Below the pieces are notes generated by a model. The model saw only the letters and a program-made list of their open reading frames with translations. It was not told where the DNA came from and ran no database searches. A DNA stretch of 37,629 nt, from positions 1-37,629 of the forward strand of contig JAJDEQ010000073.1 of assembly GCA_029259695.1 (NCBI GenBank), written 5' to 3'. Position numbers and translations under genes: made by a program. Shown piece after piece: positions 1-7,325 of the stretch (position 1 is its first letter; each line of letters opens with the position of its first letter). This DNA comes from Planctomycetota bacterium (GTDB lineage Bacteria > Planctomycetota > B15-G4).

Positions 1-13
1 CGCCCGTTCATGA

Positions 14-53
14 CGACGCCGCCACGAATCCCGAGGGGTTCGTGGCGGCGTCG
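14..53. terminator. Strong hairpin, probable (bidirectional) terminator
   Basis: A perfect 15-bp inverted repeat (14-28 against 39-53) encloses a 10-nt loop. A short T stretch follows on the plus side at 58-60. A TGA lies immediately before it at 11-13, so it may end a plus-strand gene lying left of the window. It is also about 70 bp downstream of the minus-strand gene ending at 126. A 15-bp perfect stem is clearly above chance even at this GC content, but the U-tract is weak, so rho-independent activity is inferred. Confidence 0.5.
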
Positions 54-125
54 CTCGTTTGAGCACTCGGGCTCGGGCGCGCGCTCCCGCCGCGGGAGCG
101 CCGCGCGTGCGGCCCGGCAACAGCC

Positions 126-314
126 TCAGGACGCTCCCGACTCCACGGCCGCGTCGTGCTGCTGCTGCTCCAGCAGGTCGAGACGGCGCTCGATCCGGCG
201 GAGGCGATGCTCCCGGTCGTCCTCGTCCCAACCGCCTGTCCCTACGGCGAACACGCAGGCGACGGGCTGGAGCAGGACGGCCAGGAGCGCGAGACGGTAG
301 ATGGCCTTGCGCAT
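126..314 (-). CDS. Small exported protein with charged helical tail, unknown function
   Basis: A 62-residue protein. The N-terminus has two basic residues (MRK) and a hydrophobic segment over about residues 6-24, typical of a signal peptide or anchor. A Cys near residue 20 follows a Q-P-V-A stretch, which is only a poor lipobox. The rest is Arg/Glu/Gln-rich and probably helical, with heptad-like spacing in RRIERRLDLLEQQQ. The start is supported by an AGGAG (plus-strand complement at 322-326) about 8 nt before the ATG. The gene stands alone and ends before the hairpin at 14-53. I recognise no family. The ribosome binding site and the signal-peptide-like N-terminus make it more credible than other short frames here. 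Confidence 0.55.
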   Translation of the reverse strand: MRKAIYRLALLAVLLQPVACVFAVGTGGWDEDDREHRLRRIERRLDLLEQQQHDAAVESGAS

Positions 315-431
315 GAACGATCTCCTGTGCGAGCTGGTTTCGGCGTCGAAGCGGCGATCCTATACCCGGCTCGGAGCGCCCCCGGTGGCGCAATCATGTC
401 GAGCCCGGGCGTCGAACGGGCCCGGTCGGGC

Positions 432-842
432 TCAGGCTGGTTCGGCGGCGGCCCGGAAGTCCTCGGGGATCGGGATCGACGCGCCGTGGGCGGCGAAGAC
501 CATCACGGTCTGGGCCACGCACACCGGCGCACCGTCGCTACCTTCTTCGGCGCGACGCATGACCTGGTCGAAGCGCACGCTGCTCCTGCCCAGCGCCGCG
601 ACGCGGGTGGTCAGCTCGATGCTCTCGCCCACGCCGATCGCGCGGCGGAAGTCGATCTCGGTGCGACCCACGACGAACCACTGTTCGCGCGCGGCGAAGC
701 CGTCGTAGCTGAAGCCCCGCGCCACGAGGTAGTCGAGCCGGCCCTGCTCGAACCAGCTCACGTAGACCCCGTTGTTGAGGTGGCCGTAGGAGTCGATCTC
801 GTACGAGCGGGCGCTGAACTGGGAGTGGGTCTCGGCGGGCAT
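432..842 (-). CDS. Acyl-CoA thioesterase, hotdog fold (4HBT/YbgC-FadM type)
   Basis: A 136-residue protein of the usual length for a single hotdog domain. The N-terminal region carries the family signature [11 protein letters not shown], with the expected catalytic Asp at residue 17 and the H-x-N-N turn at 21-24. It is followed by a [10 protein letters not shown] helix segment and an R-T-E-I-D-F-R-R-A strand typical of YbgC/FadM-like enzymes. Such enzymes hydrolyse acyl-CoA or related thioesters in the cytoplasm; the acyl chain cannot be read from sequence. The gene is divergent from rfbC (164-bp gap) and has no evident partner. A TAGAAT sequence just upstream suggests a very short 5' leader. 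Confidence 0.88.
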   Translation of the reverse strand: MPAETHSQFSARSYEIDSYGHLNNGVYVSWFEQGRLDYLVARGFSYDGFAAREQWFVVGRTEIDFRRAIGVGESIELTTRVAALGRSSVRFDQVMRRAEEGSDGAPVCVAQTVMVFAAHGASIPIPEDFRAAAEPA

Positions 843-851
843 GGCGCGGGG

Positions 852-857
852 ATTCTA
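852..857 (-). promoter_or_regulatory. Possible -10 element (TAGAAT) of the thioesterase gene
   Basis: Read on the minus strand this is TAGAAT, a 5/6 match to TATAAT in otherwise very GC-rich DNA. It would start transcription within a few bases of the ATG at 842, giving a nearly leaderless mRNA. No good -35 hexamer is visible 16-18 bp upstream, so this is a weak call. Confidence 0.3.
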
Positions 858-1005
858 CGCGGGAGGCCGGGGCCCGGGAGGGTCTTTCGGATCGCCGGCT
901 CCCGACGGCCGAGGGGCGCGAGCTGCGCGCGCGGCGTCCGGCGGTGGTCCCCGCTGCCCCCATTGCGTACAAGGTCCGCGTCGGGAAGGGACTCCGGAGA
1001 CCGCC

Positions 1006-1560
1006 TTGAACTTCACCGAGACCGAACTGCCGGGAGTGATCCTGCTGGAGCCCGTCGTGCACCGCGACGACCGGGGCTTCTTCCTCGAGACGTATCACGC
1101 CGAGAAGTTCCGCGAGGCGGGCATCAGCCTGCCCTTCGTCCAGGACAACCACAGCAAGTCCTGCCGCGGCACGCTGCGTGGCCTGCACAGCCAGTGGCGC
1201 AAGCCCCAGGGCAAGCTGGTACGGGCCCTCGAGGGCGAGATCTGGGACGTGGCCGTCGACGTGCGGCGCGGGTCGCCCCACTTCAAGCGCTGGGTCGGGG
1301 TCTCGCTGAGCGCGGAGAACTTCCGCCAGCTGTACGTGCCGCCGGGGTTCCTGCACGCCTTCATCGTGATCAGCGAGACGGCCCAGGTGGAGTACAAGTG
1401 CACCGACGTGTACGACCCGGGCTACGAACTCGGGGTGGCCTGGAACGACCCCGACATCTCGATCGAGTGGCCCCTCGCCGAACCGGTGCTGTCGGGCAAG
1501 GACGCGAGCGCCCCGCGGCTGGCGGAGGTGATGGATCAGTTGCCCACCTACGGCGACTGA
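1006..1560 (+). CDS. rfbC: dTDP-4-dehydrorhamnose 3,5-epimerase
   Basis: A 184-residue cytoplasmic enzyme, the normal RfbC length. It epimerises C3 and C5 of dTDP-4-dehydro-6-deoxyglucose in dTDP-L-rhamnose synthesis for surface polysaccharide. Visible family marks are [10 protein letters not shown] near residue 25, the active-site segment around G-T-L-R-G-L-H near residue 65, and [10 protein letters not shown] near residue 115, all cupin-fold hallmarks. I chose the TTG at 1006 because an in-frame extension back to 841 adds low-complexity residues with no family similarity, and GGAG sits 7-10 nt upstream. The partners rfbA, rfbB and rfbD are not in the window, so they must lie elsewhere if the pathway is complete. 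Confidence 0.95.
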   Translation: MNFTETELPGVILLEPVVHRDDRGFFLETYHAEKFREAGISLPFVQDNHSKSCRGTLRGLHSQWRKPQGKLVRALEGEIWDVAVDVRRGSPHFKRWVGVSLSAENFRQLYVPPGFLHAFIVISETAQVEYKCTDVYDPGYELGVAWNDPDISIEWPLAEPVLSGKDASAPRLAEVMDQLPTYGD

Positions 1561-1571
1561 GGTCCGCGGGG

Positions 1572-1601
1572 TTCCCAAGCGGCGCGCTCAGGACGGATAA
1601 T
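1572..1601 (+). promoter_or_regulatory. Possible promoter of the persulfide dioxygenase gene, leaderless
   Basis: GATAAT at 1596-1601 is a 5/6 match to the -10 consensus. TTCCCA at 1572-1577 is a weak -35 at 18-bp spacing. Initiation would fall at about 1608, the A of the ATG itself, implying a leaderless transcript. A GGAG at 1602-1605 lies only 2 nt before the ATG, which is too close for a normal ribosome binding site and fits this reading. Confidence 0.35.
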
Positions 1602-1607
1602 GGAGTC

Positions 1608-3029
1608 ATGGAGTTCAAACAGTTCTACCTGCCGTGCCTGGCCCACGCGTCCTACCTGATCGGCAACGACGGGGAGTGCGCCATCGTCGATCCGCAACGG
1701 GACGTGGATCAGTACCTGGAGGAGGCGCGCGCCCGAGGGCTCGAGATCAAGTACGTGATCGAGACGCACCTGCACGCCGACTTCGTCTCGGGGCACCTCG
1801 AACTGGCGCAGCGCACGGGGGCGACGATCTACATCGGCCACCGGGCGGGTGCTGACTACGACGCCGTGGCGGTGCACGACGGTGACGAGATCCGGATGGG
1901 CAGCGTGGTGCTGCGCTTCCTGGAGACGCCCGGCCACACGCCCGAGAGCGTGTGCGTGCTCGCCACCGACGAGAGCGCGGGCGGCGCAGCGCAGAAGGTG
2001 CTCACGGGCGACACGCTCTTCATCGGCGACGTGGGGCGCCCCGACCTGGTGGGCAGCAAGGGCTACACCGCCGAGGAGATGGCCGGCTTCATGTACGACT
2101 CGCTGCATGGGAAGTTGCTCACGCTGCCGGACACGGTGGAGGTCTACCCGGCCCACGGGGCGGGTTCGGCCTGTGGCCGCAACATCTCCAGCGCGCTCAG
2201 TTCGACCATCGGCGAGCAGCGCCAGACGAACCACGCCCTGGCCGACATGAGCCGCGACGCGTTCGTCGCCATGGCCACCGCCGGGCTCAGCGCGCCCCCG
2301 GCGTACTTCTCCCACGATGCTGAACTCAACCGCCGCGGGCCTCCCGCGCTCGACGAGCTGCCCCGCCCGCAACCGCTGACTCCCGACGAGTTCGCGGCGC
2401 GCGTCGACGCCGGTGCGATCCCACTCGACGTGCGTCGCAACGTCGCTTTTGGCGCAGGTCACGTCCCCGGGGCCGTGAACATCGGCCTGGGCGGCAACTT
2501 CGCCTCCTGGTGTGGCTCGCTGCTCCCGGTCGACGAGCCGCTGGTGCTGGTCACGGCCGACGAGCCCGGCGTGCACGAGGCCGGCGTGCACGAGGCCGTC
2601 TTGCGCCTGGCCCGCGTGGGCCTGCACCGGGTCGTGGGCTTCCTCCAGGGCGGCATGGACGCCTGGACGGCTGCGGGCCGGGCGCAGGCCGAGCTGCCCC
2701 AGATCGCGGTGGAGGACCTCGCCGCCCGGCGGGAGCGGGGCGAGCTGGCCGTGCTCGACGTGCGCACCGTGACCGAGCACGACGGCGCCCACGTCCCCGG
2801 CGCTGCCAACATCCCGCTGCCCGAGCTGGAGCGGCGCGTGACCGAAGTGGTTCGCGACGGTCCGCTGGCGGTGATCTGCAAGAGCGGCTACCGCTCCAGC
2901 GCCGCCTGTAGCCTGCTCCGCCGTCACGGCATCGAGGTGCTGTTCAACGTGGCTGGGGGGACCGACGCGTTCGTGGCCGCGGGCCTGCCGGTCGAAGCCG
3001 GCGTGGCGAGCGGCGACTGCGGCGGATAG
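1608..3029 (+). CDS. Persulfide dioxygenase-rhodanese fusion (CstB-like MBL fold)
   Basis: A 473-residue protein in three parts. Residues 1 to about 240 are an ETHE1-type metallo-beta-lactamase-fold persulfide dioxygenase with T-H-L-H-A-D-F, P-G-H-T and G-D-T-L-F-I. His54, His110 and Asp135 fit the family's 2-His-1-Asp iron triad. Residues about 250-355 are a rhodanese domain whose active-site loop has no Cys, so it is a pseudo-rhodanese. Residues about 360-473 are an intact rhodanese with loop C-K-S-G-Y-R-S and catalytic Cys424. This order matches CstB, which oxidises low-molecular-weight persulfides and handles sulfane sulfur to detoxify sulfide. No sulfide:quinone reductase or CsoR-type repressor is next to it. 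A 15-bp in-frame tandem duplication lies in the pseudo-rhodanese loop. Confidence 0.93.
   Translation: MEFKQFYLPCLAHASYLIGNDGECAIVDPQRDVDQYLEEARARGLEIKYVIETHLHADFVSGHLELAQRTGATIYIGHRAGADYDAVAVHDGDEIRMGSVVLRFLETPGHTPESVCVLATDESAGGAAQKVLTGDTLFIGDVGRPDLVGSKGYTAEEMAGFMYDSLHGKLLTLPDTVEVYPAHGAGSACGRNISSALSSTIGEQRQTNHALADMSRDAFVAMATAGLSAPPAYFSHDAELNRRGPPALDELPRPQPLTPDEFAARVDAGAIPLDVRRNVAFGAGHVPGAVNIGLGGNFASWCGSLLPVDEPLVLVTADEPGVHEAGVHEAVLRLARVGLHRVVGFLQGGMDAWTAAGRAQAELPQIAVEDLAARRERGELAVLDVRTVTEHDGAHVPGAANIPLPELERRVTEVVRDGPLAVICKSGYRSSAACSLLRRHGIEVLFNVAGGTDAFVAAGLPVEAGVASGDCGG
2568..2597 (+). repeat. 15-bp tandem duplication inside the pseudo-rhodanese domain
   Basis: Two adjacent identical copies of GGCGTGCACGAGGCC (2568-2582 and 2583-2597), in frame, encode Gly-Val-His-Glu-Ala twice. 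They fall just after the position where an active rhodanese would have its catalytic loop. Confidence 0.95.
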
Positions 3030-3038
3030 ACGGGGCTC

Positions 3039-3842
3039 ATGTGCACCGTGTCGTTCGTGCCCGGATTGGCGGGCGGTGGTTTCGTCCTGGCCACCAATCG
3101 AGACGAGAGCCACCGGCGGGGTCCGGCCCGGCCGCCGTCGGTCTTCGAACGGGCCGGCCGTCGCATCATCGCGCCGCGGGATGCGGACGCCGGCGGCACC
3201 TGGGTGGCCGGTGACGATCACGGTCACGTCCTCTGCCTGCTCAATGGTGACGGCCCCGGCGCGTCACCACCGCGGGCCGATGCACCCAGCCGAGGTCTGC
3301 TCGTGCTCGAACTCATGCATGACCCGCGACCGGCCGCCGTGCGCGCCTGGCTGGAGCAGCGCGCTGCGTCGGACGAGTTGAACTACCGGGCCTTCAAGCT
3401 CCTGGTGGCCGCGCCCGGGGAGGGTCATCAGCCGGCGGGCGTCGCGCGCATCGACTGGGACGGTGCCACGCTCTCCGGCTGCGAGCTGGACGGCGCCTCA
3501 GTGGCCATCTCCAGCACCTTCGAGCGCGAGGCCGTGAGTCATCGACGCAGCGTGGCATTCGCCGACTTCGTACGCGGACTGAACGCAACCGCCGAGGGTG
3601 ACGGAGGCGGCCTCGACGCGCATCGCCTGAGTCGCGCCGTGACGGCCTGGCACGCGGGGCACACACCGGGCGAACCGCAAGGAGATGCCTACTCGGTGTG
3701 CATGCACCGCGAGGACGCTCGCACCGTGAGTTGCACCGTGATCACGGTGAGCGCCGCGCGCGTCGCGGTGGACTACCAGGCGGGTTGGCCCTGCGCGGGC
3801 GGACCCGTCGTGCGCGAGGAAATGCCCCGCCGCTTCCCTTGA
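3039..3842 (+). CDS. NRDE family protein (TANGO2-like)
   Basis: A 267-residue protein starting Met-Cys-Thr, with the eponymous A-T-N-R-D-E motif at about residues 18-23, then E-S-H-R-R-G-P-A and a G-G-T-W motif near residue 51. The conserved Cys2 supports the start (Ntn-hydrolase-like fold; Cys2 could be exposed by Met removal). Human TANGO2 belongs to this family and has been linked to haem and acyl-CoA handling; the bacterial biochemical role is not settled. It starts 9 bp after the persulfide dioxygenase, so the two are probably co-transcribed. It converges with the FG-GAP operon over a 31-bp gap. Confidence 0.88.
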   Translation: MCTVSFVPGLAGGGFVLATNRDESHRRGPARPPSVFERAGRRIIAPRDADAGGTWVAGDDHGHVLCLLNGDGPGASPPRADAPSRGLLVLELMHDPRPAAVRAWLEQRAASDELNYRAFKLLVAAPGEGHQPAGVARIDWDGATLSGCELDGASVAISSTFEREAVSHRRSVAFADFVRGLNATAEGDGGGLDAHRLSRAVTAWHAGHTPGEPQGDAYSVCMHREDARTVSCTVITVSAARVAVDYQAGWPCAGGPVVREEMPRRFP

Positions 3843-3859
3843 CGCCGTCCGAAGGCGTC
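3841..3859. terminator. Small hairpin between convergent genes
   Basis: A 6-bp stem (GACGCC/GGCGTC) with a 7-nt loop overlaps the stop of the NRDE gene and lies before the convergent gene ending at 3874. There is no T-tract. It could contribute to bidirectional termination, but the evidence is weak. Confidence 0.25.
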
Positions 3860-3873
3860 GGCGCCAGGACCGT

Positions 3874-5625
3874 CTACGGCAGGACGAGGATCTGCGCGAC
3901 GACGGCACCCTCGGCGTCCTGCCCCACGGCGACGATGTCGGAGCGTCCGTCGCCATCGATGTCGAGCGGGCGCAGGGCGCGCAGCGACACCATCTGGTCG
4001 GGGAGGGCGTAACGCGCGAACGGCTCGGCGCGCTCGGCAGCCAGGTGCAGGTCGTAGCTCGGCGTGGGGATCAGCGACGTGGCCTCGCCCAGGTCGATGA
4101 CCTTCACGCCGCCGTCCTCGAGGTCATCGAGGCGTCGGATCAGGTTCTGTTCGAGCATGGCCTCGGGACCGAGGTCGCGCAGTTGCTCCACGATGCCCGG
4201 TTGGAAGTCCCCGGGCACCAGGTCGCGATACAGCTCGATCGTGCGGTCGCGGACGTCGACCACGTCATCGACGCGACCGTCGTCGCCGAAGCAGGCCGGC
4301 TGAGCCGGCCAGTCGAAGCGCGCCTCGAGCTCCGACTCCATGTCCTCCATGCCGCTCACGAAGCCGATCAGCGCCGGGACGCGCAGGGAGATCGTCTTGC
4401 GTTCGGACGGACGTCTCGCGAAGGTGCCGCCCTCGTTGCGATAGGTGAAGACGTCGAAGTCGAGCGAACCGGCGATCACCAGCCAGCGCAGGACGCGGCC
4501 CAGTGAGATCGTCTCGGCGCGCAGCATCTGCAGGTCCACGGCGCCGTCCCCGTCGGTGTCGCGCAACAGGAAGTGCATCACGTTCCCGCTGGCCTTGAGC
4601 ACCTGGTCAGCGCGCCCCGGATCGAGACCGTGGGATCCACCCAGGTGCACCGTGAAGCGACTGCCGCGTTGGAGCACCATGTCCCAGGGAGGCGAGCCAT
4701 CCAGGTCGGCCACCTCCCAGTTCACGGCGGGCGCCACCATGGAGAGCAGGTCGTCCAGGTTGACCTGGGTGGGCCGGTCGACCTCGGCCTTCAGCGCCGC
4801 GAGGTCGATGCGCCAGTCGGGCTCGGGCGGCAACTCGTCGCCGGCCAGGTACACGAGCAGCTCGTCCTCGCTCTCCGAGACGAGGTCGCGGCGTTGGTCG
4901 CCGTCGATGTCCATCAGCCGGAAGAGCGGGACCCGCACGACCTCTCCGAAGCGCCCGTCGAGGCTCTCGGGATCGCCCACCTCCAGGTCGATCTCCGCTT
5001 CGAAGGCGACCTCGATGGGATCCTCGACGAAGCCCGACCCGGTCCCCAGGTAGATCGCGTAGTGGCCGGATGCCGGCACCACGATGTCGGCCTGCCCGTC
5101 CCCGTCCACGTCGTGGACGAAGTTCATGCGGCGGATGCCGCGGGGCAGGGCGCCGGGGATGTCCGTGAGCAGGTCCGTGCTCTCGGTGGCTTCGGCGGTG
5201 GACGTCCACACGCGCAGGGTCGAGCCCTCGACCAGCATCACGATGTCGCTGGCGCCGTCGCCGTCGAGGTCCGTCAGCGCCCAGCCGACCTTGCTCCCGG
5301 GCCAGCGCACGAGGCGGTCGTCCTCGTCTGGATAACGCCCGTTCGAACGCAGGAAGCGCAACGACACGCCTCGCGGACTGACCTCCACCATGTCCAGGCG
5401 TCCGTCCCCGTCCATGTCGCGCAGGTCGAGCCGGGTGGCGTCGTTCGGGCGCAGGTAGACGGTCTCCCCCCGGGGGACGTCGGCGGCGAGCAGCGGGGTC
5501 TCGTCTTCGTCGTCCTCCGCGGCTCGGGCCGGAGCGGCCCCGGTGCCGAGCAGCAGCAGGGTGATGCACGCGATCGATCCCAGGCGCGACGGCCCGCGCG
5601 CTCGGCAGGAAGTGGAGCTGCTCAT
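3874..5625 (-). CDS. Secreted FG-GAP/VCBS repeat protein (operon gene 3)
   Basis: A 583-residue protein. A signal peptide covers roughly residues 15-36 (L-G-S-I-A-C-I-T-L-L-L-L, ending A-R-A-A), followed by an acidic stretch. The mature part holds about seven Ca-binding-type repeats of the form D-x-D-G-D-G-x-x-D, for example DMDGDGRLDM, DLDGDGASDI, DVDGDGQADI and DIDGDGRSDI. This pattern predicts an integrin-alpha-like beta-propeller outside the cytoplasm. Two repeats are degenerate (DIDGDQRRDL and DLDGSPPWDM). Its ATG overlaps the stop of the preceding gene by ATGA, so translation is coupled to the upstream FG-GAP gene. No enzymatic domain is visible, and a ligand or function cannot be assigned. 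Confidence 0.88.
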   Translation of the reverse strand: MSSSTSCRARGPSRLGSIACITLLLLGTGAAPARAAEDDEDETPLLAADVPRGETVYLRPNDATRLDLRDMDGDGRLDMVEVSPRGVSLRFLRSNGRYPDEDDRLVRWPGSKVGWALTDLDGDGASDIVMLVEGSTLRVWTSTAEATESTDLLTDIPGALPRGIRRMNFVHDVDGDGQADIVVPASGHYAIYLGTGSGFVEDPIEVAFEAEIDLEVGDPESLDGRFGEVVRVPLFRLMDIDGDQRRDLVSESEDELLVYLAGDELPPEPDWRIDLAALKAEVDRPTQVNLDDLLSMVAPAVNWEVADLDGSPPWDMVLQRGSRFTVHLGGSHGLDPGRADQVLKASGNVMHFLLRDTDGDGAVDLQMLRAETISLGRVLRWLVIAGSLDFDVFTYRNEGGTFARRPSERKTISLRVPALIGFVSGMEDMESELEARFDWPAQPACFGDDGRVDDVVDVRDRTIELYRDLVPGDFQPGIVEQLRDLGPEAMLEQNLIRRLDDLEDGGVKVIDLGEATSLIPTPSYDLHLAAERAEPFARYALPDQMVSLRALRPLDIDGDGRSDIVAVGQDAEGAVVAQILVLP

Positions 5626-7325
5626 CGGGAGCCCTTGCGCGAGAGGAACAGGGACACCGTGTCGCTGTCGTGCGTCACCAGGTCGCCGATGCCGTCGCCG
5701 TTGAGGTCGGCGATGGACAGGTTCAACAGGCCGCTGCGCGCCGTGAAGCGCTTCCAGGGGCGAGCCTCCAGCGACCAGCTCTCGCCCCCGAAGAAGCCCG
5801 AGCTGCGCTCCAGTCGTCGCAGCACGATCCGCCCGCTGAGGTCCGCCTCCACCAGATCGGCGATCCCGTCACCGCTCATGTCGAGCTTCACCCGCCGCCG
5901 GGCGATGGCGTCTTCCAGGGTGTCCATGTCGAACACCTGTTCGTCGCGCAGCGCGGCCTGCTTCTCGAACGGGCGCTCGCCCTGGCCGAGGAACAGGTAG
6001 GCCGAGCGGCGCAGCTCGAAGCCGGTGGCCAGGTCGGTCAGCGAAGGCAGGTCGAACTTGGTCACGACCAGGTCGGAGCGCCCGTCACCGGTCACGTCCA
6101 CGACGTCGGCCATGATGCGGCTGGCCTCGAAGCGCAGCAGTTGATCGGGCTGCTCCGGGTACATGCGTTCGCCGTCGTTGATCAGCACGAACACCTTGGA
6201 GATGCCGGCTTCGAAGTCGTCCCGGTCCTCGCGCAGGGTCGCGAGGATATCCACGTCGCCGTCGCCGTCGATGTCGGCCAGGCGTTGGGTCAGGGAGGTG
6301 TCGGGCGCCTCGAGGTACTCGGGGCGTTGCTCGGTGCGCGTGGGGCGCGTCGCCACGCCGCTCTCGTCGGCGAGGTGGACCTGGAGGCGGCCGCGGGAAC
6401 GCACGAGCACGTCGGTGCGCCCGTCGCCGTTGACGTCGACCAGCGCCGGTGCCCGGTAGTCGGAGTCACTGCTGAGCAACTGGGCGAAGAAGGGCGAGTA
6501 GTCCTCGATGAACAGGTCCTCGTCCTGAGAGAAGTCCACCTGCACGCGACCGCCGCCGCGGCGCATGCTGTGACCCTCGTTCATGCTGAACGTGGGTGGC
6601 AGGTTGTCGCTGCCGAAACGCCGGGAGTCGTCGTAGGGGGTCTCGGGCCAACCGTGCCAGACGGTGAAGCCGAAGCGCTCGGCCAGCAGCAGGCCCTCAC
6701 CGGGGACCGTGTCGGGAGCCGGGGCGTCGCCCTCGCTGGGGGCGTAGGGCTCGAGCACGTAGTGCCAGGCCGGGAGTTCGGACGGGTCGGGGACGTCGTA
6801 GAACAGGTCGGACTCGACCAGTCGTTCGATGTTGCCGCGGTAGCCCTCCTTGTCGAGTGAGTAGCTCCACGCGCCGGTGCGACTGAGGAAGACGAGTTCG
6901 CGGCCCGGCGCCGAGCGCACGTCGGCAAAGCCGTACGCGATCGCGTCGTCCATGACCGGGACGATGCGATCGGGCAGCGGCGCGTAGCCACCGTCCTCGC
7001 CGAGGAAGTGGACGTGGAGCTCGCGCCGCCGCTGGCCACCGTCGGGCCGGGTCTGCACCACGAGCACGAGGTCTCCGCCTCTCCGGCCGGGTCCGATGGG
7101 CGGGCGCTGGGACAGTGCCCGCGTGCCGCGGATGTCGAACACGTCGCGGCCGATGATCTGCCCCTCGACGTGGATCACCAACTCGTCGAAGTGCACATCC
7201 TCCTCCGCGCCGGCGGCGGGGGGCACCAGGGCCGGAGCGCCGAGCGGGGCGGCGGGGGACGTGACGACAGCGGGTCCGAGCCAGGCGCCGAGCACGAGGG
7301 CGATGCTGCACAGGGCGGGATTCAC
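5622..7325 (-). CDS. Secreted FG-GAP/VCBS repeat protein (operon gene 2)
   Basis: A 567-residue protein from a GTG at 7325. The open frame extends much further upstream, but that part is Arg-rich shadow of the PDZ gene. The GTG gives a clean signal peptide (N-P-A-L-C-S-I-A-L-V-L-G-A-W) and overlaps the PDZ gene stop by GTGA. The mature N-terminal part (to about residue 250) has no clear repeats and no family I recognise. The C-terminal half has at least five FG-GAP-type calcium loops, including DVNGDGRTDV, DIDGDGDVDI, DVTGDGRSDL and DLNGDGIGDL, predicting a beta-propeller. It is a divergent paralogue of the next gene. The coupled order suggests the three operon products act together at the envelope. 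Confidence 0.87.
   Translation of the reverse strand: MNPALCSIALVLGAWLGPAVVTSPAAPLGAPALVPPAAGAEEDVHFDELVIHVEGQIIGRDVFDIRGTRALSQRPPIGPGRRGGDLVLVVQTRPDGGQRRRELHVHFLGEDGGYAPLPDRIVPVMDDAIAYGFADVRSAPGRELVFLSRTGAWSYSLDKEGYRGNIERLVESDLFYDVPDPSELPAWHYVLEPYAPSEGDAPAPDTVPGEGLLLAERFGFTVWHGWPETPYDDSRRFGSDNLPPTFSMNEGHSMRRGGGRVQVDFSQDEDLFIEDYSPFFAQLLSSDSDYRAPALVDVNGDGRTDVLVRSRGRLQVHLADESGVATRPTRTEQRPEYLEAPDTSLTQRLADIDGDGDVDILATLREDRDDFEAGISKVFVLINDGERMYPEQPDQLLRFEASRIMADVVDVTGDGRSDLVVTKFDLPSLTDLATGFELRRSAYLFLGQGERPFEKQAALRDEQVFDMDTLEDAIARRRVKLDMSGDGIADLVEADLSGRIVLRRLERSSGFFGGESWSLEARPWKRFTARSGLLNLSIADLNGDGIGDLVTHDSDTVSLFLSRKGSR

Noticed and set aside
841..1005. N-terminal extension of rfbC back to the ATG at 841
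   Set aside because: Adds 55 low-complexity residues unlike RfbC; the TTG at 1006 has a ribosome binding site and gives the normal length.
1548..3227. A 559-codon minus-strand frame opposite the persulfide dioxygenase
   Set aside because: No motif or signal; composition mirrors the plus-strand gene, which has an intact catalytic layout.
4573..6000. A 475-codon plus-strand frame over the two FG-GAP genes
   Set aside because: It is the complement of calcium-loop repeats (His/Val/Asp/Gln-rich) and has no start context or domain.
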